64,000 bases of DNA from Niallia taxi. GTDB taxonomy: Bacteria; Bacillota; Bacilli; Bacillales; Cytobacillaceae. The translations under genes were made by a program, and so were the position numbers. Below are positions 1-8,107 of this stretch, in pieces. Within the stretch, counting starts at the first letter, position 1. Every line of letters begins with the position of its first letter. The notes beneath the pieces are model-generated. The model saw only the letters and a list, made by a program, of their open reading frames with translations, made no database searches and was not told the DNA's origin. Where the stretch lies: the NCBI RefSeq assembly GCF_032818155.1, contig NZ_CP102589.1:1350001-1414000 (forward strand), written 5' to 3'.

Positions 1-243
1 ACAAAGCCAGGTGATCTTGTCATCTTGAAGGCTGGAGAAACGTCGGATATTGAGCTGACTATTTCAGAAGGCAAATTCCATCAAGTTAAAAGGATGTTTG
101 AAAGTGTCGGCAAAAAAGTCATGTACTTAAAACGTATGTCCATGGGACCACTGGAGCTTGACGAAACATTGGAACTTGGAGAGTACAGGGAGCTTACAAC
201 AGAAGAAATAGACATGCTTCAACAATATGAAGTAAATGAATAG
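1..243 (+). CDS. rsuA: RsuA-family rRNA pseudouridine synthase, C-terminal fragment
   Basis: The reading frame is open from the first base of the window, so only the last 80 residues are present. The sequence GKFHQVKRMFESVGKKV followed by LKRMSMGPLELDETLELGEY matches the C-terminal core of the RsuA/RluB/E/F family of pseudouridine synthases, which isomerise a uridine in rRNA. The catalytic Asp and the N-terminal S4 domain lie outside the window. By position and sequence it corresponds to B. subtilis YtzG, a 16S rRNA synthase; that assignment is by recall. A bidirectional hairpin follows directly. Confidence 0.85.
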   Translation, partial: TKPGDLVILKAGETSDIELTISEGKFHQVKRMFESVGKKVMYLKRMSMGPLELDETLELGEYRELTTEEIDMLQQYEVNE

Positions 244-260
244 CAACTGCAACATAAAAA

Positions 261-290
261 AACGCCAAACACATGTTTTGGCGTTTTTTT
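261..290. terminator. Bidirectional intrinsic terminator
   Basis: AACGCCAAA and TTTGGCGTT form a 9-bp stem with a short loop. It is followed by a T run on the plus strand and flanked by an A run that gives a T run on the minus strand. It sits between two convergent genes and can serve both. Confidence 0.85.
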
Positions 291-349
291 ATGAATACAC
301 GATTTTAGATTAGTATATTTCTCAATAATTAATCTGCTTGTTTGTAAGC

Positions 350-571
350 TTAAGAAGTCATTTTCACTTTTTTTCTAGTTGTTGTCCATTTTCCACGACT
401 AGGGCTTTTAACCAAGTCGTTATAAGCTAACACATTCAAATCCCTTTGAATCGTTCGAGGAGTAATACCAAATTCCTCCACTAGCTCTTGTGTTGTTACT
501 GTTCCACGCTTACTAATAAACATGTAGACGGATTTGATACGGTTTAACATCCGGTTAGTTGAAGGTTTCAA
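350..571 (-). CDS. ytzE: DeoR-type helix-turn-helix protein, YtzE-like
   Basis: This is a 73-residue protein made almost entirely of a winged HTH of the DeoR type. TTQELVEEFGITPRTIQRDL is the recognition region, followed by the wing DLVKSPSRGKWTTTRKK. It has no effector-binding domain, so it is a stand-alone DNA-binding protein. The start chosen is TTG at 571, because GGGAGTGG lies 5-6 nt upstream and the length then equals the remembered length of B. subtilis YtzE. An upstream in-frame TTG at 649 lacks a good ribosome site. The target genes are unknown. It is convergent with the pseudouridine synthase gene. Confidence 0.75.
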   Translation of the reverse strand: MKPSTNRMLNRIKSVYMFISKRGTVTTQELVEEFGITPRTIQRDLNVLAYNDLVKSPSRGKWTTTRKKVKMTS

Positions 572-952
572 TAAACCACTCCCTATCCTTTTTTCAAACC
601 TTTGGCAAATTCCTACGACCGACAGCTTATTTGAAGATTTGTTCTTCAAGCGTATGTAATTTTCTTTTTTACAGACAACTCCTTTTCAAATGGCTAATAG
701 TGAACAATAATGAACTCATATAAATATTGTATCCCTATTTACTTTTTAATTCTACATTATTTAATTAAATTTACAAAATATTTGATTATTAATGTATAAA
801 TATACCACCTCCTGATTAACTTGCTTATTTTATCATATGGTACAAACTGATAATTTTATGATAATAATTTTAAGAAAAAGGAATAAAATTGTTTATTTGT
901 ACTTTTTTTACCATTATAATCTAGTAAATAAACATAATGGAGGATTAGTCAT
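572..952. other. Intergenic region, divergent promoters expected
   Basis: This 381-nt, very A+T-rich stretch separates the divergent ytzE-like and M48 peptidase genes. A TATAAT hexamer at 915-920 is a candidate -10 for the peptidase gene, but no good -35 element lies 16-18 nt before it. No coding region or strong hairpin was seen. Confidence 0.4.
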
Positions 953-2188
953 TTGGATAACATAAGAAAAGAACAGCTTGTCCATCCAAGAGAGAATATT
1001 TATTTTGTACTCGTATTGCTGGTCAGCGTTGGAACGTTAATCTTATTGCTTTTTTCGGTTATTGGCATTATTCTTTTTGCAGTATTTACAGCGATCATGC
1101 TGTTTCTTCATGCACTTTCCATGGGAGGTATTAGAAGAAATGGCGTTAAACTAAGCGAAAAACAATTTCCAGAGCTATATGCACAGGCGATTGGCATTGC
1201 CAAGGATCTTGGGTTAAGCAAACTCCCGGATATTTATATATTGGAATCAGAAGGAATGCTAAATGCATTTGCAACTAAGTATGTACGCAGGAACATGGTT
1301 GTGTTATATTCGAGTATTTTTGAAATGGTTGATAAAGGAGCAGAAAAGGAAGTAATGTTCATCCTGGCACATGAGTTTACTCATTTAAAACGAAAACATG
1401 TCCATTTTGGATTTTTCCTCTTGCCGGCACTTTATATTCCTTTCCTGGGAAATGCGTATATGCGAGCATGTGAATACACTTGCGACAGAACAGCAGCCTA
1501 TTATGTACAATCCTTTGATGCAGCAAAAAATGCACTCACAATGCTGGGAATTGGCACGACACTTTATAAAAAAGTTAATAAAGAAGCATATATGGAGCAA
1601 CTTGAGAAGGAAAGCGGCTTCTTTGTATGGTTTAATGAAAAGCTGTCAACACATCCTCATTTGCCAAAAAGGATTTATGCAATTGAGTCTTTTTACAATG
1701 CAGAGGGTGTACAGCCCTTAAAGGAATCCAAGAAGGGGCTATGGATAGGCATTGGTTTATTTGCAGCGGCTTGCCTTGTTTCAATTGGATTAATTATCGC
1801 CGTTATTGCCGGAATTACAGCTTTAATTGAAAAATCTAACATTATTCCGTACCTGGAATCTAACTTGCCATCAGAATATGGAGACACTGATGACCTTTAT
1901 TATGGCGGTTATACGGAGCTTCATGAAGCAGCATACAGCAATGATATAGAGACAGTCAGTGTCTTACTTGAAAGTGGGGCAGACCCGAACTCACAAGATG
2001 AGGAAGGATATACACCACTTATGTCTGCTATTGATGGAGGATCAAATCCTGAACTTTTAAAACTTTTACTGTTTAACGGAGCCGATGTTACATTACAGGA
2101 CGCATATGGCTACACAGCTTTTGACTATGCAGAGAGTTATGGAGATGAAGAAACAATTAGTCTGCTAGAAAGTTATCTATATCAATAA
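953..2188 (+). CDS. Membrane M48 peptidase fused to ankyrin repeats
   Basis: The protein has 411 residues. It starts at TTG 953 with GGAGG about 9 nt upstream. Two hydrophobic segments (about residues 16-58) precede an M48-type zinc peptidase domain. The HEFTH motif is at 140-144, and a glutamate at 174 in EYTCD is the expected third zinc ligand. A further membrane segment at about 264-291 is followed by ankyrin-like repeats at about 321-405, with TELHEAAYSNDIETVSVLLE and GYTPLMSAIDGGS units. M48 enzymes are usually membrane-quality or housekeeping proteases; the substrate here is unknown. The ankyrin tail probably binds a partner protein, and its side of the membrane cannot be settled by eye. 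It is convergent with the NUDIX gene. Confidence 0.85.
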   Translation: MDNIRKEQLVHPRENIYFVLVLLVSVGTLILLLFSVIGIILFAVFTAIMLFLHALSMGGIRRNGVKLSEKQFPELYAQAIGIAKDLGLSKLPDIYILESEGMLNAFATKYVRRNMVVLYSSIFEMVDKGAEKEVMFILAHEFTHLKRKHVHFGFFLLPALYIPFLGNAYMRACEYTCDRTAAYYVQSFDAAKNALTMLGIGTTLYKKVNKEAYMEQLEKESGFFVWFNEKLSTHPHLPKRIYAIESFYNAEGVQPLKESKKGLWIGIGLFAAACLVSIGLIIAVIAGITALIEKSNIIPYLESNLPSEYGDTDDLYYGGYTELHEAAYSNDIETVSVLLESGADPNSQDEEGYTPLMSAIDGGSNPELLKLLLFNGADVTLQDAYGYTAFDYAESYGDEETISLLESYLYQ

Positions 2189-2192
2189 AAGG

Positions 2193-2219
2193 TAAGCGGC
2201 TGGATTATCCAGCCGCTTA
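2193..2219. terminator. Hairpin between convergent genes
   Basis: TAAGCGGCTGG pairs perfectly with CCAGCCGCTTA around a 5-nt loop. It lies just after the peptidase stop codon and overlaps the stop codon of the NUDIX gene. The T tract is interrupted, but the position suggests bidirectional termination. Confidence 0.7.
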
Positions 2220-2678
2220 TGTTTTATTCTCACATAATGCGAAATAGTCCTGCAGAAATTTCCTATGGCTTCCCACCATTTTCTCAGGAAGATTGTCTTT
2301 GCTAAAGAACGCCAGCGTAAAACCTTCATCCTTGTTTACTTCGATTTGCCCACTATAATGCTTTGTATAATAGGCGGCTGTAACCGAATAAAACGGATCA
2401 CCATTTGCTGCAACAGTGTAGAATTCTTGACCAGAATAAATGTTTAAAAGCTTGAGTTCCTCAACGCTTAAGCCTGTCTCCTCAAAAACCTCCCGTTTTG
2501 CCGTTTCCAACGTGCTTTCTGCCAATTCCATCAGGCCGCCAGGCAGCCCCCATACTTTATGTGGATGCGTTCTTTCCTGCAATAGGACCTTGTTGTTGTC
2601 ATCAATGATGACAACCGCTCCAACGAGTATAAGTGGCATTTTGCCAACCTTTTGCCGCAATTCCTCGATATATCCCAT
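2217..2678 (-). CDS. NUDIX hydrolase
   Basis: The 153-residue protein carries a complete NUDIX box at about residues 48-70 (G-x5-E-x7-REVFEETGL), with glutamates E63, E66 and E67 available for metal binding. The family hydrolyses nucleoside diphosphates linked to another group, such as oxidised nucleotides or NADH. Residues before the box (LLQERTHPHKVWGLPGG) are typical of bacterial ADP-ribose/MutT-like branches. The substrate cannot be told from sequence. A good ribosome site (AAGGAATGAGG) precedes ATG 2678. It stands alone on the minus strand between convergent and divergent neighbours. Confidence 0.88.
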   Translation of the reverse strand: MGYIEELRQKVGKMPLILVGAVVIIDDNNKVLLQERTHPHKVWGLPGGLMELAESTLETAKREVFEETGLSVEELKLLNIYSGQEFYTVAANGDPFYSVTAAYYTKHYSGQIEVNKDEGFTLAFFSKDNLPEKMVGSHRKFLQDYFALCENKT

Positions 2679-2821
2679 GTCCTCATTCCTTTCCTTATTT
2701 TTTTCCTATTTTACAGGAAGATTCTTAAATCATAAAATTTTTTCCTGATTGTGTGGAAAAGAGATGGAAATGTACAAAATAAGGAGGGACCAGCATTTCT
2801 TTAACTAGTACTTGTCTTTTA

Positions 2822-2852
2822 TTGATAAGAAGTAGAGAGATTATGGTAAAAT
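2822..2852 (+). promoter_or_regulatory. Candidate sigma-A promoter of pepV
   Basis: TTGATA at 2822-2827 and TAAAAT at 2847-2852 lie 19 nt apart. The -10 is preceded by TGG, giving an extended -10. The spacing is longer than ideal. Confidence 0.4.
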
Positions 2853-2961
2853 ATTTTTATGCAACTTGATACAGAAGGATGCAATTTCAAAAGCAAAATG
2901 AAATCCATCCTTTTAACGAGCAAAAGCATATTGGTTCAATATGTTAAGGAGGCAAGGGTTA

Positions 2962-4380
2962 GTGAAAGCATTAGATTGGTTAAAAGAAGTGCATATTCGT
3001 AAAGAGGACTTCATTCATGACTTACAAGGATTGCTGCAAATAAAAAGTGTGTTGGATGAAGAAAATGCTACAGAGGATGCTCCGTTCGGTAAAGGGGTTA
3101 AGGAAGCTTTGACGTATATGCTGGAGCTTGGCAAAAAAGACGGATTTGCAGAAAAGAATGTCAAGAACGTAGCCGGTCATGTTACATTTGGCTCAGGAGA
3201 TGAAAGCATCGGTATCCTTTGCCATGTGGATGTCGTGCCAGAAGGAGACGGCTGGACAAGCGATCCTTACAGTGCAGAGATTCGTGATGGGAAAATATTT
3301 GCAAGAGGAGCCTTGGATGATAAAGGTCCAACAATGGCTGCTTACTATGCAATGAAAATAATAAAAGAACTTGATCTGCCAATTACAAAAGAAGTCAAAA
3401 TGATTATTGGCACAGATGAAGAAAGTGATTGGCGATGTGTAACAACTTATTTTGAAGAAGAAAAAATGCCTACAATGGGCTTTGCTCCAGATGCAGACTT
3501 TCCCATTATTTATGCAGAGAAGGGAATTTCAGATTTTGATATTGTCCAATCACTGGACAAAAAAGGGCAAGGCAAATCAGGTAAGGTAGAAATGGTTGCA
3601 TTCTCTTCTGGCAGAAGATACAATATGGTCCCGGATTTTGCAGAAGCAAGGCTTCATGTCGGTATTGACCAGACAGAAGTAATTCAACGTTTCCAAGAGT
3701 ATTTAAGCAAGGAAAAGGCAAAAGGCCAATACATAGTCGACGCAGGTAACCTCGTTCTGGAAATGGAGGGCGTGTCTGCACATGGATTAGAGCCGAAAAA
3801 TGGTGTTAATGCAGGATTGAAGCTTGCTTCCTTTTTAGCTGATTTAGACCTTGATGAAACTGCAACAGCTTACTTCCAATTTGTGAAGAGCTATTTTGAA
3901 GATGACTCGAGAGGACATAAGCTGGGGATAGCTTATAATGATGACATTACTGGAGATTTGACATTAAATGTTGGCATTCTTCATTATGATCAGCAAAATG
4001 GCGGGAAATTAGGTTTAACGTGCCGCTATCCTGTAACAAATAAAATCGAGGAAACAAAAGCTGTTTTAGATGAACTGCTTGCCGAAAAAGGCTTTTCCAT
4101 CGACCATTTTACAAATTCGAAGCCACATCATGTTGATAAGAACTCTGAACTGATTAAAACATTAAGTAAAGTGTATCTTGAACAGACTGGTGAGGAAGCA
4201 AAGTTAATCTCTATTGGGGGAGGAACATATGCAAGGTCTCTTGAAAATGGCGTTGCATTCGGACCATTGTTCCCAGGAAGAGAGGATATTGCTCATAAAA
4301 AAGATGAGTATATGTATATTGAAGACTTGCTGAAGGCTACTGCGATTTATGCCCAAGCAATTTATGAGCTTGCTAAATAA
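2962..4380 (+). CDS. pepV: Dipeptidase PepV (M20 family)
   Basis: This is a 472-residue zinc dipeptidase of the M20 family, which splits dipeptides in the cytoplasm. H88 and D90 in ILCHVDVVPEG and the GALDDKGP and GTDEESDW motifs supply metal ligands and the catalytic acid. The long insert between the catalytic halves (about 180-370) is the PepV lid and dimer region. The start is taken as GTG 2962, because AAGGAGG lies 9 nt upstream. An in-frame ATG at 2941 would place that ribosome site inside the gene, and the chosen length equals the remembered 472 residues of lactococcal PepV. It is followed at 31 nt by the D-amino acid aminotransferase gene, probably in one transcript. Confidence 0.92.
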   Translation: MKALDWLKEVHIRKEDFIHDLQGLLQIKSVLDEENATEDAPFGKGVKEALTYMLELGKKDGFAEKNVKNVAGHVTFGSGDESIGILCHVDVVPEGDGWTSDPYSAEIRDGKIFARGALDDKGPTMAAYYAMKIIKELDLPITKEVKMIIGTDEESDWRCVTTYFEEEKMPTMGFAPDADFPIIYAEKGISDFDIVQSLDKKGQGKSGKVEMVAFSSGRRYNMVPDFAEARLHVGIDQTEVIQRFQEYLSKEKAKGQYIVDAGNLVLEMEGVSAHGLEPKNGVNAGLKLASFLADLDLDETATAYFQFVKSYFEDDSRGHKLGIAYNDDITGDLTLNVGILHYDQQNGGKLGLTCRYPVTNKIEETKAVLDELLAEKGFSIDHFTNSKPHHVDKNSELIKTLSKVYLEQTGEEAKLISIGGGTYARSLENGVAFGPLFPGREDIAHKKDEYMYIEDLLKATAIYAQAIYELAK

Positions 4381-4411
4381 AAATTAGAACAATATATAAG
4401 GGGGAGAGAAA

Positions 4412-5269
4412 ATGAGTATTGTATGGATGAATGGAGCGTTTATAGACAGATCTGAAGCAAAGGTAGATATTGAAGATAGAGGCTACCAGTTCGGTGACGG
4501 CATATATGAAGTGATAAGGGTATATAATGGGCAGCTGTTTACTGCAAATGAGCATCTTGAACGTTTGCTTAGCAGTGGTGACAAATTAAGCATACAAATT
4601 GGTTATTCTGTTGAAGAGTTTAAAGGTCTGCTTGAGCAGCTTATTAAAAAGAATAATCTTGAAACTGGTATAGTTTATATGCAGGTCACAAGAGGCGTAA
4701 ATTCGAGGAACCATGCATTTCCTGCAGAGGATACTCCTCCAACGTATATTGCCTATACGAAAGAAGTAGCAAGGCCAACTGAGCAGCTTGAAAATGGCGT
4801 TACAGCTATTACTGTTGAGGATATTCGCTGGTCAAGATGTGATATTAAAAGCTTGAACCTGCTTGGAAATGTGATTGCAAAGCAAAAAGCGACAGAAGCT
4901 GACTGCTATGAAAGCATTCAATATCGTGACTTGACTGTAACGGAGGGAAGCTCCTCTAATATTTGGATTATTAAAGATAATGCCGTAAAAACACATGAGG
5001 CTAATCAGTTTATCTTAAATGGTATTACAAGACAGAAGATAATTGAGCTATGTCGGGGGAATGACATAGAAGTGGTAGAAGCGGCATTTACAATTGAAAA
5101 CTTAATAGATGCTGATGAGGTATTTTTATCAAGCACAACGGCAGAAGTTATGCCGATCATTTCCATTAACAATGTGCCAGTTGGAAGCGGAGAAATTGGT
5201 CCTGTAACAAGAAAGCTGCAGCAGCTATTCAAGGACGCAATTGAACAGGAATGCAACCAATTAGCATAA
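4412..5269 (+). CDS. dat: D-amino acid aminotransferase
   Basis: The 285-residue protein is a fold-type IV PLP enzyme that interconverts D-alanine and D-glutamate with their keto acids, supplying D-amino acids for peptidoglycan. DIEDRGYQFGDGIYEVIRVY near the N-terminus is the D-AAT signature. K146 in SRCDIKSLNLL is the expected Schiff-base lysine and E178 in TEGSSSN the pyridine-nitrogen partner. Length and motifs match the thermophilic Bacillus YM-1 enzyme offset by one residue. AAGGGGGAGA precedes ATG 4412. Close coupling to pepV suggests linked use of peptide-derived amino acids. Confidence 0.92.
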   Translation: MSIVWMNGAFIDRSEAKVDIEDRGYQFGDGIYEVIRVYNGQLFTANEHLERLLSSGDKLSIQIGYSVEEFKGLLEQLIKKNNLETGIVYMQVTRGVNSRNHAFPAEDTPPTYIAYTKEVARPTEQLENGVTAITVEDIRWSRCDIKSLNLLGNVIAKQKATEADCYESIQYRDLTVTEGSSSNIWIIKDNAVKTHEANQFILNGITRQKIIELCRGNDIEVVEAAFTIENLIDADEVFLSSTTAEVMPIISINNVPVGSGEIGPVTRKLQQLFKDAIEQECNQLA

Positions 5270-5283
5270 ACTGCATACAAACA

Positions 5284-5319
5284 AAACAATCCCTCCCGCA
5301 GCAGCGGAGGGATTGTTTG
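5284..5319. terminator. Bidirectional intrinsic terminator
   Basis: AAACAATCCCTCC pairs with GGAGGGATTGTTT (13 bp) between the convergent dat and ytkP genes. T/A-rich flanks lie on both sides. Confidence 0.85.
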
Positions 5320-6252
5320 TTAATTAAATGAAAACACATCACTGGATAAATATCTTTCACCAGTGTCGCAAACGATAAAGACAACAACATCATCTGGTGA
5401 CAGATCCTTTGCAACTTGGACAGCAGCATAGCAAGCTGCACCTGAAGATGGACCTGCTAATATTCCTTCCTCAAGGGCCAATCTTCTTGTGAATTTATAT
5501 GCCTCTTCATCTTTGACTAAGTGAATTTTATCATATACGTCTTGGTTTAAGATGTCTGGAATAAACCCAGGACTTGTTCCAACAAGCTTATGCTTGCCAG
5601 GCGCTCCTCCAGAAAGAACAGGAGATCCGGCAGGCTCTGCAACATGCACTTGTATGTCAGGAAATGCTGCCTTCAAGACTTCACCAGTTCCGGTAATTGT
5701 ACCGCCAGTTCCTGCTGTTGCGACAAATGCAGCCAAAGGTTTATTGAGCTCTGTCATTGCAGCGATTATTTCAGGAGCTGTCGTTTTTCGGTGTGCTTCA
5801 GGATTATGATTGTTGCTGAATTGCATTGGTACAAAGGAGTTTGGAATCTGTTTTTGCAGCTCTATTGCTTTTCTTATACTGCCAGGCATTTTTTCTTCTC
5901 CTGGTGTCAGGACAACCTCAGCTCCGTATGCTTTTAAGATGTTGATTCTTTCCTTTGTCATTGTGTCTGGCATAACAAGAATTGCTCGATATCCTTTTGC
6001 AGCTGCATTCATCGCCAAGCCGATACCAGTGTTCCCGCTTGTCGGCTCGATTATCGTCGCCCCGGGCACAAGCTTGCCTTCCCTTTCGGCAGCTTCAATC
6101 ATGCTAAAAGCAGCTCTGTCCTTCACACTTCGGCTAGGGTTGAAATATTCCAGTTTCGCGTAAATAGCAGCACCATTACCTTCCGTAATGCGGTTAAGTC
6201 GGACTAATGGTGTGTCTCCAATAAGTTCAGTGACGGATTCATATATTTTCAT
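5320..6252 (-). CDS. ytkP: Cysteine synthase family protein YtkP
   Basis: The 310-residue protein is a fold-type II PLP enzyme of the O-acetylserine sulfhydrylase/cystathionine beta-synthase group. The PLP lysine is in NPSRSVKDRA, the substrate loop is PTSGNTGIGLA, and the glycine-rich phosphate cradle is TAGTGGTITGTG. The family makes cysteine from an activated serine and sulfide. B. subtilis YtkP is annotated as a probable cysteine synthase, with CysK as the main enzyme, so the true substrate here is uncertain. ATG 6252 is preceded by TAGGAA. It is transcribed alone, convergent with dat. Confidence 0.88.
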   Translation of the reverse strand: MKIYESVTELIGDTPLVRLNRITEGNGAAIYAKLEYFNPSRSVKDRAAFSMIEAAEREGKLVPGATIIEPTSGNTGIGLAMNAAAKGYRAILVMPDTMTKERINILKAYGAEVVLTPGEEKMPGSIRKAIELQKQIPNSFVPMQFSNNHNPEAHRKTTAPEIIAAMTELNKPLAAFVATAGTGGTITGTGEVLKAAFPDIQVHVAEPAGSPVLSGGAPGKHKLVGTSPGFIPDILNQDVYDKIHLVKDEEAYKFTRRLALEEGILAGPSSGAACYAAVQVAKDLSPDDVVVFIVCDTGERYLSSDVFSFN

Positions 6253-6493
6253 TATTATTTCCTACTTTCTTTTTTCTTAGAAATGAATAAAATTGCCGAT
6301 AGATGGTGATTGCTGATAAGGTAAAAGTTTTTAAATCCTTACGTATCCTGAGCAATAAGATTAAAATTAAGTGAAAAGGATATATAATAACAATATATTT
6401 CTTTTCCTAAAAGGACTTTTTACAAATATTTAATAGTATTATAGCTATAATTGCCCATAAAAAAAATAATTTACTTTTAAAAGGATGCTCTTA

Positions 6494-7057
6494 ATGACAA
6501 TGAATACACATTATTTTTTAGCAATAGGCTTGCCGGAAGCTGCCAGACAACAGATTGAAGATAAAAAAGCAATGCTTCAAGCAGCATTTCCCTTTAAAAA
6601 ATGGGTGCATCCACAAGATTACCATTTAACGTTAGCTTTTTTAGGTAATGCGCCTGAGGAACAGAGAAGTGAGCTTACGGCAATTTTGGATAATGCTTTG
6701 TATAATACAGAGAAATTCACTTTAAATATCGATAAATTAGGTGTATTTGGAAACGAAGCAAGTCCGCGGATTTTCTGGCTTGGAGTGGACGAGAATCCAT
6801 CTCTATTCAGGCTGCAAGAGAATGTGTATGCGTATTGCAAGCAAGCTGGCTTTACATTAGAAAAAAGGCCATTCCATCCGCATATGACCCTTGCAAGGAA
6901 ATGGGCTGGACAAGAGAGGTTTCAAGCAGACAGGCTTGCTTTAGAATCTCCATTCACGGAAGAAATGGTTTCGCTTGATGTAAGTCAATTTTCATTATTT
7001 CAAACACATTTAAATAAAGAACCTAAATATGAAGCAATATATACAAAAAAATTATAA
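6494..7057 (+). CDS. thpR: RNA 2',3'-cyclic phosphodiesterase (2H family)
   Basis: This is a 187-residue 2H phosphoesterase. The two HxTx motifs are HLTL in DYHLTLAFLG and HMTL in FHPHMTLARKW. Enzymes of this LigT/ThpR group open 2',3'-cyclic phosphates on RNA ends. It is the counterpart of B. subtilis YtlP. ATG 6494 is preferred over ATG 6485, because AAAAGGA lies 9-10 nt before it and would abut the earlier ATG. Only 27 nt separate it from the ytlQ-like gene, so the two are probably cotranscribed with the pullulanase gene. Confidence 0.85.
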   Translation: MTMNTHYFLAIGLPEAARQQIEDKKAMLQAAFPFKKWVHPQDYHLTLAFLGNAPEEQRSELTAILDNALYNTEKFTLNIDKLGVFGNEASPRIFWLGVDENPSLFRLQENVYAYCKQAGFTLEKRPFHPHMTLARKWAGQERFQADRLALESPFTEEMVSLDVSQFSLFQTHLNKEPKYEAIYTKKL

Positions 7058-7084
7058 GTACAGGTGTTTTTAGGGGGAAAAGCT

Positions 7085-8077
7085 TTGGCACAATTAATTA
7101 AGCTAAAAGACTACATATCACGCTATCAGCAAAATATACTACTATATCCGTCTCGCTTTGTCCGTCTGAAGAAGCAAAAATGGGAAGGAGTCAAAAGTGC
7201 GTTTGACTCAAAAGATATGCAAATATTTTATGAAACTCCAGATTTGACAGAATATCTACCAGAAGAAAAGGAATCTATCTTTCTTAAAATCAGAGGGATG
7301 ATGAATCGGAAAACGAAGGATGAGGAAAGCCTTCTTCTTTTTCCGGATATCGTTAAAGAAGAAGAGGAGGACAAAGAGGAGCAACTATTTTCCTTTAATT
7401 ATAAAGCAAATGAATATAATGAACCGCAAAGCTTAGAACAGTTAAAGCTGCAGTTTTTGAATCAGCTTTTCCAATTTCAGATGAAATGGGCCAGTTCGAC
7501 ACTGACAGAAAAGTCAACTGTCAAGAAAGCATTTTATTATGATGATTTGCTGAAATATTTTTTGCAGCGATTTCCAGACACGTATCTGGTCCTTTATAAA
7601 CCAGTTTTCTTGTTGAAAAACGCGCCAATTGAGGTAGAGACAATCCTTGTAACTCCAACTGCAGTTTGGTGTATTACTGTATTGGAAGCAGAAGATTCCG
7701 CTGTCTTTGTTGGTTCAAATGAAAAATTTTGGGTAAAGAAATACAATAGCAAAGAAAAAAAGATTTTAAGCCCGGTTATTGCACTGAACCGAACAGAAAA
7801 AATAATTCGAGGTATTTTTGACAGACATGATGTAACATTGCCTATTCAAAAAGCCATTTTAACAAGAAATGGCTATATCGATTATCCAACAATACCATAT
7901 GATTTGAAAATCATCGAGAAAAGAAACTATGATGAATGGTTCCAGATGATGAGAAACAACCAATCACCGATTAAGGCGACCCAGTTAAAAGGGGCAGAAA
8001 GTCTTTTGCAATATTGTTTGACAACCTCTGTAAGAAGATATGATTGGGATTCTACAGAGAAGAGGAATCTTGATTAA
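7085..8077 (+). CDS. ytlQ: Conserved protein of unknown function, YtlQ-like
   Basis: The 330-residue protein has no motif I can tie firmly to a function. A segment from about residue 175 to 260 (LVTPTAVWCITVLEAEDSAV followed by WVKK and RTEKIIRGIF) has the look of a nuclease-related NERD-type fold, but catalytic residues are not clear. Residues 90-120 are strongly acidic. TTG 7085 is chosen because AGGGGG lies 7 nt upstream; a GTG at 7064 would overlap that site. Position between thpR and pullulanase matches ytlQ in B. subtilis, recalled rather than aligned. Confidence 0.65.
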   Translation: MAQLIKLKDYISRYQQNILLYPSRFVRLKKQKWEGVKSAFDSKDMQIFYETPDLTEYLPEEKESIFLKIRGMMNRKTKDEESLLLFPDIVKEEEEDKEEQLFSFNYKANEYNEPQSLEQLKLQFLNQLFQFQMKWASSTLTEKSTVKKAFYYDDLLKYFLQRFPDTYLVLYKPVFLLKNAPIEVETILVTPTAVWCITVLEAEDSAVFVGSNEKFWVKKYNSKEKKILSPVIALNRTEKIIRGIFDRHDVTLPIQKAILTRNGYIDYPTIPYDLKIIEKRNYDEWFQMMRNNQSPIKATQLKGAESLLQYCLTTSVRRYDWDSTEKRNLD

Positions 8078-8107
8078 TAATTGATCAGAAGAAGGAGTGG
8101 GGAATTC

